Assembly (NCBI GenBank): GCA_913050205.1
Contig: CAJXAU010000148.1
Location: forward strand, 1 to 5,294
Reading direction: 5' to 3'
Source of the DNA: an uncultured Verrucomicrobiota bacterium
GTDB taxonomy: Bacteria; Verrucomicrobiota; Verrucomicrobiia; Limisphaerales; UBA1096
DNA length: 5,294 bases
Position 1 is the stretch's first letter. Each line of letters starts with the position of its first letter. Below are positions 1 through 3,479 of the stretch, in pieces. Below the pieces are notes generated by a model that was given only the letters and a program-made list of their open reading frames with translations, was not told the origin of the DNA and made no database searches. A program made the translations under genes and the position numbers.

Positions 1-108
1 CTCCTCGCCATCCATAAGGGGAATTTCATCCTTACCGGCATCGCCCCCACCGCACTCGTCAGCCCAGCTTGGTTTGACAAGATCGAACTGCTACGAGCAA
101 CTCCGTAA
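1..108 (+). CDS. C-terminal end of an unidentified protein (partial)
   Basis: Frame 1 is open from the window edge to a TAA at 106-108 and encodes 35 residues that begin LLAIHKGNFILTGIAP and end LLRATP. The residues look like real protein (mixed hydrophobic and charged, codons ending in C or G as in the other genes), and the frame ends exactly where the palindrome-rich intergenic region begins. I do not recognise a family: no motif, membrane segment or catalytic residue is diagnostic in so short a tail. The gene converges on the minus-strand cluster that ends at 215. The start lies upstream of the window. Confidence 0.6.
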   Translation, partial: LLAIHKGNFILTGIAPTALVSPAWFDKIELLRATP

Positions 109-128
109 CGCTTGGCCAAGCGCTTGGC
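109..128. repeat. Two overlapping perfect palindromes (TTGGCCAA family)
   Basis: CGCTTGGCCAAGCG at 109-122 is a perfect 14-bp palindrome. It starts one base after the stop codon of the upstream gene. It overlaps a second perfect 14-bp palindrome, GCCAAGCGCTTGGC at 115-128, which could fold as a 5-bp stem with a GCGC loop. A further half-like stretch (CATGGCC) follows. In RNA this could form alternative hairpins just after the stop codon, but no T-run follows in the plus direction, so a terminator role is only a guess. It is one of twelve copies of the core in the window. Confidence 0.85.
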
Positions 129-174
129 ATGGCCTTCCCGGACGCCTAAAAAAACGGCACTCTGGTATGGCACA

Positions 175-198
175 CACCCAAACTTGGCCAAGCGGGTG
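175..198. repeat. TTGGCCAA-family palindrome inside a larger imperfect inverted repeat
   Basis: The core CTTGGCCAAG is at 183-192 with a matching right flank (CG) and a diverged left flank (AA). Outside it, CACCC (175-179) pairs with GGGTG (194-198), so the palindrome forms the tip of a longer imperfect hairpin. It lies 17 bp past the stop codon of the minus-strand gene that ends at 215. It could therefore act as a 3'-end hairpin for that cluster. On the minus strand a run of seven T residues (complement of 148-154) follows about 20 bases later, too far for a classic intrinsic terminator. Confidence 0.7.
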
Positions 199-214
199 GG
201 TAGTGTACTGCCGG

Positions 215-433
215 TTACTTCTCGTATAGGACGGTGATCAGCACGTCAGAGGAGACGGCGATGTTGCCCTGCAAAGAGGAACCGGAAGTTGCAGTGGGAT
301 TGTAGCTCTGCGAGGCGATGCTGCTGCTGGCCTGCAGAATTTTCACCCCTTCGTTCTCCGCCCATTCGTTGATCTGCTGTTCGAGGCGTTCCACCTCGCA
401 CTCGAGTCCCTTGAAAAGTTTAACGCGTTGCAT
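215..433 (-). CDS. Small conserved-looking hypothetical protein (72 aa)
   Basis: This is a 72-residue soluble protein without signal peptide, membrane segment or cysteine motif apart from a single Cys12. Residues about 9-28 (GLECEVERLEQQINEWAENE) form a short amphipathic, coiled-coil-like helix. A low-complexity Ser/Thr/Asn/Gly stretch follows (about 35-55), and the protein ends in a beta-strand-like SDVLITVLYEK. The layout of a helix, a polar loop and a C-terminal VLYEK-type strand resembles small uncharacterised proteins I associate with Planctomycetes and Verrucomicrobia; that is recollection, not a search. Its ATG follows the stop codon of the lipoprotein gene by six bases. The AGGA at 438-441 overlaps that stop, which supports both the start choice and translational coupling. 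Function unknown. Confidence 0.75.
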   Translation of the reverse strand: MQRVKLFKGLECEVERLEQQINEWAENEGVKILQASSSIASQSYNPTATSGSSLQGNIAVSSDVLITVLYEK

Positions 434-437
434 GTGA

Positions 438-441
438 TCCT
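438..441 (-). promoter_or_regulatory. Shine-Dalgarno AGGA overlapping the upstream stop codon
   Basis: On the minus strand the sequence reads TAGGATCAC then ATG. The AGGA sits four bases before the start of the 72-aa gene and shares its first three bases with part of the lipoprotein stop TAG. This is the only recognisable Shine-Dalgarno element among the starts in the window, and its position suggests that ribosomes finishing the lipoprotein re-initiate here. Confidence 0.5.
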
Positions 442-850
442 ATTCCCGCTCCATCAACAGGTCACCGGTGTCGTCCTTGTCGACGATTTGAAGTTGAAAC
501 GGCGGGGAAAGCTTACTGTCGGCACTACGCATTCGGATGGCGTTGTACTCGTAATCGAACTTGAAATGATAGTTGATTACCTGTGTGCCGTCCGGGATCG
601 GCACCACCGTCTCCCAGCGTCCCTTGGTCAACTGGGTGCGGCGCATGGGAAAGGCTTGGCTGTTGAAGATCACCAGCGGCTTCATCGAATTCTGGTCGAG
701 CGTGCGCTGGTTACTCTTGAACATCGCCTCGATCGGGTACAGTCCAGTCGAGGTTCGAGGCAATTGTTTTGGGGTCAGGTTGGTGATCGTGCTCGTGGTA
801 CAACCCACCACCAGAAAGCTTATCGCAAAAATAAAACCAAACCACCTCAT
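440..850 (-). CDS. Putative lipoprotein of unknown function (136 aa)
   Basis: The N-terminus MRWFGFIFAISFLVVGC is a compact lipoprotein signal peptide: one Arg, a hydrophobic stretch, then the lipobox VVGC. Cys17 is the expected lipidation site, so the mature protein should be membrane-anchored in the envelope. The mature part is about 120 residues, begins TTSTITNLTP, and alternates beta-strand-like segments. Notable motifs are GLYPIEAMFKSNQRTL, FPMRRTQL, GRWETVVPIPDGT and YHFKFDYEYN, which suggest a small beta-sandwich; no enzyme motif is visible. I chose the ATG at 848-850. It is preceded by two in-frame TTG codons (851-856) that could start the protein two residues earlier (end 856). No Shine-Dalgarno precedes either. 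The downstream 72-aa gene is coupled to it, and the zinc-ribbon gene lies 56 bp upstream. Function unknown. Confidence 0.8.
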   Translation of the reverse strand: MRWFGFIFAISFLVVGCTTSTITNLTPKQLPRTSTGLYPIEAMFKSNQRTLDQNSMKPLVIFNSQAFPMRRTQLTKGRWETVVPIPDGTQVINYHFKFDYEYNAIRMRSADSKLSPPFQLQIVDKDDTGDLLMERE

Positions 851-906
851 CAACAACAGGCGTGAGAGTGCGACAACTCACTGCTGAATGTAAAGCGTAC
901 AATGAT

Positions 907-1173
907 TCACCACGCATGAGTCAGGAAAAACAGAATTAAAAACACGGCAACCGCAACCCATATGAGGTGCATCTTTTTCCCTCGAGGTCGCCCTCCGTCT
1001 CCGAATTCCCGGGCCACAAAATCGTCGTAATCGAACTCATCCTCCACAAGGTGGGACGACTCGTACCCGGCCTCCTCCGCCCAACCTGTATTCTCGCAGG
1101 CACCACACACCGGGCAGGCCTTAGCTTTTCGGGGCACATTCGCTCCGCAGTTTGGGCACTCGTTCGGAGGCAT
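907..1173 (-). CDS. Zinc-ribbon protein with C-terminal transmembrane helix (88 aa)
   Basis: Two CxxC knuckles, CPNC (residues 6-9) and CPVC (20-23), form a zinc-ribbon. They are followed by TGW (29-31), an acidic segment containing EDEFDYDDFVAREF (44-57), a basic RPRGKK (62-67), and a hydrophobic helix (about 69-85, HLIWVAVAVFLILFFLT) that ends the protein. The basic residues just before the helix predict that the zinc-ribbon is cytoplasmic and the protein is C-terminally anchored in the inner membrane. Cys26 directly after the second knuckle is an additional cysteine whose role is unclear. The ATG is at 1171-1173 and no Shine-Dalgarno precedes it; an AT-rich TTTAAA lies nine bases upstream. 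The gene starts 20 bp after the stop of the upstream 249-aa gene, so co-transcription is likely. The partner and function of this protein type are unknown to me. Confidence 0.82.
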   Translation of the reverse strand: MPPNECPNCGANVPRKAKACPVCGACENTGWAEEAGYESSHLVEDEFDYDDFVAREFGDGGRPRGKKMHLIWVAVAVFLILFFLTHAW

Positions 1174-1193
1174 CGTTCGGGTTTAAATGAGAG

Positions 1194-1943
1194 CTAGTTT
1201 TTCTCCGACCGCCCTACCGGCATCCGCCCGACCCAGCCCGGTTTGGCCCGAAACGCATCCTCCTCCAACGCCACCGGATCGACACTCCAGATCGAGGCCA
1301 ACAGAGGCAATTGCTCCACATTCTGCCGAACAGTTTCCCAAAGCTTGTAGGCGCTTTCCTCGTCGTCATTGGCGAAATAATCGAAACACTGCATCCCGCT
1401 TTTTTCCTCGGCGATGGTCGTGCTGCCCTGGTTCCAGGTGGTCTCACCGGTCCAAACATAGGCTCGAGCCACCTCTCGCTCGATTACCTTAGCCCAGGCA
1501 TGGTGTCCCAGAGTCGGGTTGCCATGAAAGTACTGGACGTGCCCCACCCGGTCGCTTGTCTCAGCCAAAAAACGGAAGCAACGGTCAATGTCCGACTCCG
1601 GGTTTGGCAACCGATCACCCACCACGATCACCCATCCGTTCACCGGTGGAGATACAAACAAATGATCCTGTTCGAGTTTCGACAAGGCGTTGCCGCTCGC
1701 GCAGGGCTGGGGATCTTTCAATCCGATCGAGCGCGCCACATCCTCCGGGTTTCGGGACTTAATCGCCAACCACGTACGCGGCCGGGACATCAATAACGGG
1801 GCCAGGCGTTTCTGGACACTCTGTGCGAACGTGATCTCGTCCAACTGCAACTGCCGGGCACGACGACGACCGAGCGCATAAAAAAGCGCAGCAATCGCCC
1901 ATACCAGAATAAAGGGGCCAAGGATGAGAACGGTGGTCATCAT
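1194..1943 (-). CDS. Membrane-anchored conserved hypothetical protein (249 aa)
   Basis: The protein begins MMTTVLILGPFILVWAIAALFYALGRRR: one N-terminal transmembrane helix (about residues 4-24) followed by a basic patch, so the large C-terminal domain probably faces the cytoplasm. The soluble part has distinctive motifs: RTWLAIKSRN (56-65), SPPVNGWVIVVG (98-109), GHVQYF (134-139), GHHAW (146-150), AYVWTGETTWNQG (161-173), CFDY (186-189) and WSVDP (219-223). The Trp-, Gly- and His-rich motifs resemble a widespread but uncharacterised bacterial family that I recall without a function; I cannot assign an enzyme class. The frame stays open to 2159, but a longer start would overlap the divergent deacetylase gene and would run through the palindromes. 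The tandem ATG codons at 1938-1943 directly before the helix are the better start. It is the first gene of the minus-strand cluster. Confidence 0.78.
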   Translation of the reverse strand: MMTTVLILGPFILVWAIAALFYALGRRRARQLQLDEITFAQSVQKRLAPLLMSRPRTWLAIKSRNPEDVARSIGLKDPQPCASGNALSKLEQDHLFVSPPVNGWVIVVGDRLPNPESDIDRCFRFLAETSDRVGHVQYFHGNPTLGHHAWAKVIEREVARAYVWTGETTWNQGSTTIAEEKSGMQCFDYFANDDEESAYKLWETVRQNVEQLPLLASIWSVDPVALEEDAFRAKPGWVGRMPVGRSEKN

Positions 1944-1962
1944 TGGAAACGGAAATATTGCC

Positions 1963-1978
1963 CCGCTTGGCCAAGCGG
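1963..1978. repeat. TTGGCCAA-family palindrome, perfect 16 bp
   Basis: CCGCTTGGCCAAGCGG is a perfect 16-bp palindrome and contains the 14-bp consensus CGCTTGGCCAAGCG at 1964-1977. Its edge is 20 bp upstream of the ATG of the minus-strand membrane protein gene, so it would lie in the 5' leader or promoter of that gene. Confidence 0.9.
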
Positions 1979-2012
1979 AGCAAGCTGAGTTTGATTTCAG
2001 AGGCAATTGCGC

Positions 2013-2025
2013 CGCTTGGCCAACG
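2013..2025. repeat. TTGGCCAA-family palindrome, one-base-shorter variant
   Basis: CGCTTGGCCAACG matches the 14-bp consensus except that one G of the right arm is missing. The 8-bp core is at 2016-2023, and its centre is 49 bp from that of the preceding copy. The identical 13-bp variant recurs inside the kinase coding region at 3985-3997. Confidence 0.8.
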
Positions 2026-2028
2026 ACC

Positions 2029-2057
2029 GGTTTGGAGTGAACGGGCCAACTCAAACC
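2029..2057. repeat. Imperfect inverted repeat in the divergent promoter region
   Basis: GGTTTGGAGT (2029-2038) and ACTCAAACC (2049-2057) pair over nine positions with one bulged G, around a ten-base spacer. It lies about 70 bp upstream of the deacetylase start. It could be a regulator's operator or an RNA hairpin in a leader; there is no direct evidence for either. Confidence 0.45.
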
Positions 2058-2127
2058 ATACCCAGCGTCAATTTTCAACAAACCCGCTTGAATCTGGTTT
2101 CTGAAAACTCGAGACTCCCCTCCACAA

Positions 2128-2988
2128 ATGACGATCATCACCGACGAACGCTGTACCACCTACCACAGCCCCGGTCATCCGGAACGACCGTTTCGCGTGG
2201 CCGGCACGGTCAAACAGCTAAAGGCCCAAATGAAAATCAAGGTCGACTGGGCCAAGCCGGAGGCTGCCCCGCTCGAGAAGGTGCTGCGTGCGCACACAAA
2301 AAATCATTACCAGCGACTTGGAGAGCCGCACGACTTCGACGGCGACACTGCCTACCATGAAGGCATCCGCGAACACGCCCTGCGCGGCGCCGGAGGGGCA
2401 CTCAAGGCGCTCGAATTGGCCAAGGCCGGCAAACCGCACTTCAGCCTGTTACGCCCGCCCGGGCATCACGCGACAAAGGAACGCGCGATGGGTTTCTGCT
2501 ATCTTGGTTCGGTGGCCATTGCCGCGCTGGAGGCTCAGGCCGCCGGGGCCAAGCGGGTTGCTGTGTTCGATTTTGATGTCCACCACGGCAATGGCACGGA
2601 GGACATTTTGGCCAAGCGCGATGGTTTGGCATTTTTCTCCATTCACCAGCATCCGGCCTATCCCGGCACCGGCACAAAGTCGTTCGACAATTGCCACAAC
2701 TACACCGTGCGGCCGGGACTACCGCGCGAGGATTACCGGAAAACCGCCGAGAAAGCCGTGGCCGAGCTCAAGGCGTTCAAGCCGGATGTCGTCATTGCCT
2801 CGGCCGGTTTCGACGCCTACGCCGGCGACCCGTTATGCAACCAAAAACTCAGCGCCGACGACTTTCGCTGGTTCGGCAAAACGCTAGCCAGTCTCGGCGT
2901 GCCCCTGGCCAATGCCATGGAGGGCGGCTACAGTGACGACCTGCCGGATCTCATCACCGCTTATCTCGAGGGGCTGCTCGGCAAATAG
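2128..2988 (+). CDS. Histone deacetylase superfamily hydrolase (286 aa)
   Basis: This is a zinc-dependent amidohydrolase of the histone deacetylase / acetoin utilization / acetylpolyamine amidohydrolase superfamily. Visible signatures in order: GHPERPFRV (16-24); RPPGHHA (109-115) with the catalytic His-His pair H113/H114; GFCYLGSVAIAAL (122-134); FDFDVHHGNGTE (147-158) supplying zinc ligands D150 and H152; SIHQHPAYPGTGT (171-183); SAGFDAYAGDP (225-235) with the third zinc ligand D229; and EGGY (265-268) with the transition-state Tyr268. All catalytic positions are intact, so it should be active. It would remove acetyl or other acyl groups from an amine such as a lysine side chain or a polyamine; the substrate cannot be read from sequence. 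At 286 residues it is at the short end for the family. There is no signal peptide, so it is cytoplasmic. The ATG at 2128 has no Shine-Dalgarno. The thioesterase gene follows after 42 bp. Confidence 0.95.
   Translation: MTIITDERCTTYHSPGHPERPFRVAGTVKQLKAQMKIKVDWAKPEAAPLEKVLRAHTKNHYQRLGEPHDFDGDTAYHEGIREHALRGAGGALKALELAKAGKPHFSLLRPPGHHATKERAMGFCYLGSVAIAALEAQAAGAKRVAVFDFDVHHGNGTEDILAKRDGLAFFSIHQHPAYPGTGTKSFDNCHNYTVRPGLPREDYRKTAEKAVAELKAFKPDVVIASAGFDAYAGDPLCNQKLSADDFRWFGKTLASLGVPLANAMEGGYSDDLPDLITAYLEGLLGK
2416..2423. repeat. TTGGCCAA core copy inside the deacetylase gene
   Basis: The exact 8-bp core with weaker flanks (A before, GG after). It encodes Leu97-Ala98-Lys99 in the LELAKAG helix, read ttg-gcc-aag. 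A copy this short could be partly explained by codon choice for Leu-Ala-Lys. Confidence 0.5.
2608..2618. repeat. TTGGCCAA half-extended copy inside the deacetylase gene
   Basis: TTGGCCAAGCG: the core plus the complete right arm of the 14-bp consensus; the left arm is diverged (ATT). It encodes Leu161-Ala162-Lys163-Arg164 directly after the zinc-binding VHHGNGTEDI segment, in a surface loop where superfamily members vary. Confidence 0.6.
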
Positions 2989-3018
2989 AAATCTGTCGTC
3001 TTCCGACGCCGCCCCCAC

Positions 3019-3024
3019 TACATT
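3019..3024 (+). promoter_or_regulatory. Possible -10 element for a leaderless thioesterase transcript
   Basis: TACATT lies six bases before the GTG start at 3031, the distance at which a -10 hexamer would place transcription start at the start codon itself. No clear -35 is found 16-18 bp upstream, and no Shine-Dalgarno is present. This is a weak call made from position and sequence only; the gene may simply be co-transcribed with the deacetylase. Confidence 0.2.
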
Positions 3025-3030
3025 CGCGCC

Positions 3031-3477
3031 GTGGCTCACGAGTTCAAATTCGTCCGCACTGTTGAGTTTTCCGAGACCGACATGGCCGGAATTGTGCACT
3101 TCTCCAATTTCTGCAAATACATGGAGTCTGCCGAACACCGCTTTTTCCGGTCGATTGGATTCTCGATCGTCACGAGCGAACTGGACCCACCGATCGGCTG
3201 GCCACGCGTTCACACTAGTTTTGATTTCAAGAAACCGCTCCGCTTCGAGGACGAAATCGAAATTCATCTGCTCGTCGCCGAAATCCGCTCCAAGGCAATC
3301 ACCTATCAATTCCGCTTCAACAAACTCAATAGCAACGAGCGCGAGTTGGCCGCCACCGGCAAGCTCACCGTCGTCTGCGTATCCCGGAGCGACGACGGCA
3401 CAATGAAAGCCTGCGACATCCCGAAGGAGATCTCTTCGAAAATCGAGGTCGCACCGGCGGAGATGCTCGTATCCTGA
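3031..3477 (+). CDS. Hotdog-fold acyl-CoA thioesterase, 4HBT/YbgC-like (148 aa)
   Basis: The N-terminal part VEFSETDMAGIVHFSNFCKYMESAEHRFF (11-39) matches the active-site strand and helix of the 4-hydroxybenzoyl-CoA thioesterase family. There the pattern is xDTDxxGxVxHxNYxxYxExAR and the Asp is catalytic; here this is Asp17, followed by Gly20, His23 and Asn26. A second family segment, TSFDFKKPLRFEDEIEIHL, forms the central strands with the usual P-L-x-F-x-D turn. The length of about 148 residues is typical of a single hotdog domain that works as a dimer or tetramer. The expected reaction is hydrolysis of an acyl-CoA to free acid and CoA in the cytoplasm; the acyl group is unknown. The start is GTG at 3031, with no Shine-Dalgarno and no in-frame ATG before residue 18. 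The stop precedes the kinase-etherase start by two bases, so the two genes are very likely in one operon. Confidence 0.9.
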   Translation: MAHEFKFVRTVEFSETDMAGIVHFSNFCKYMESAEHRFFRSIGFSIVTSELDPPIGWPRVHTSFDFKKPLRFEDEIEIHLLVAEIRSKAITYQFRFNKLNSNERELAATGKLTVVCVSRSDDGTMKACDIPKEISSKIEVAPAEMLVS

Positions 3478-3479
3478 CC

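Larger units (their letters stand above)
1944..2127. other. Divergent intergenic region with several inverted repeats
   Basis: This 184-bp region lies between the starts of the 249-aa membrane protein gene (minus) and the deacetylase gene (plus), and must hold promoters for both directions. Visible structure: palindrome copies at 1963-1978 and 2013-2025; between them CTGA-N8-TCAG (1985-2000) and the palindrome GCAATTGC (2003-2010); after them an imperfect inverted repeat at 2029-2057. I see no confident sigma70 -35/-10 pair in either direction. An ACCATA at 2055-2060 gives TATGGT on the minus strand but lacks a good -35 at proper spacing. Confidence 0.6.

Noticed and set aside
148..154. Intrinsic terminator using the seven-T run on the minus strand
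   Set aside because: No stable GC-rich stem lies immediately before the T-run on that strand; the nearest hairpin (175-198) is about 20 bases away.
428..865. Plus-strand open frame of 145 codons opposite the lipoprotein gene
   Set aside because: The minus strand has a lipobox signal peptide and protein-like composition. The plus frame gives no recognisable protein and is a shadow.
2055..2093. Sigma70 promoters in the divergent intergenic region (TATGGT on the minus strand, TTGAAT on the plus strand)
   Set aside because: Neither has a matching partner hexamer at 16-18 bp spacing.
1944..2159. N-terminal extension of the 249-aa membrane protein to 321 aa using a start at 2157-2159
   Set aside because: It would overlap the start of the well-supported deacetylase gene on the other strand and read through the palindromes. 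The hydrophobic helix directly after the ATG codons at 1938-1943 is a natural N-terminus.
2995..3008. Terminator hairpin between the deacetylase and thioesterase genes (GTCG/CGAC)
   Set aside because: The stem is only four base pairs and no T-run follows, so read-through is more likely.
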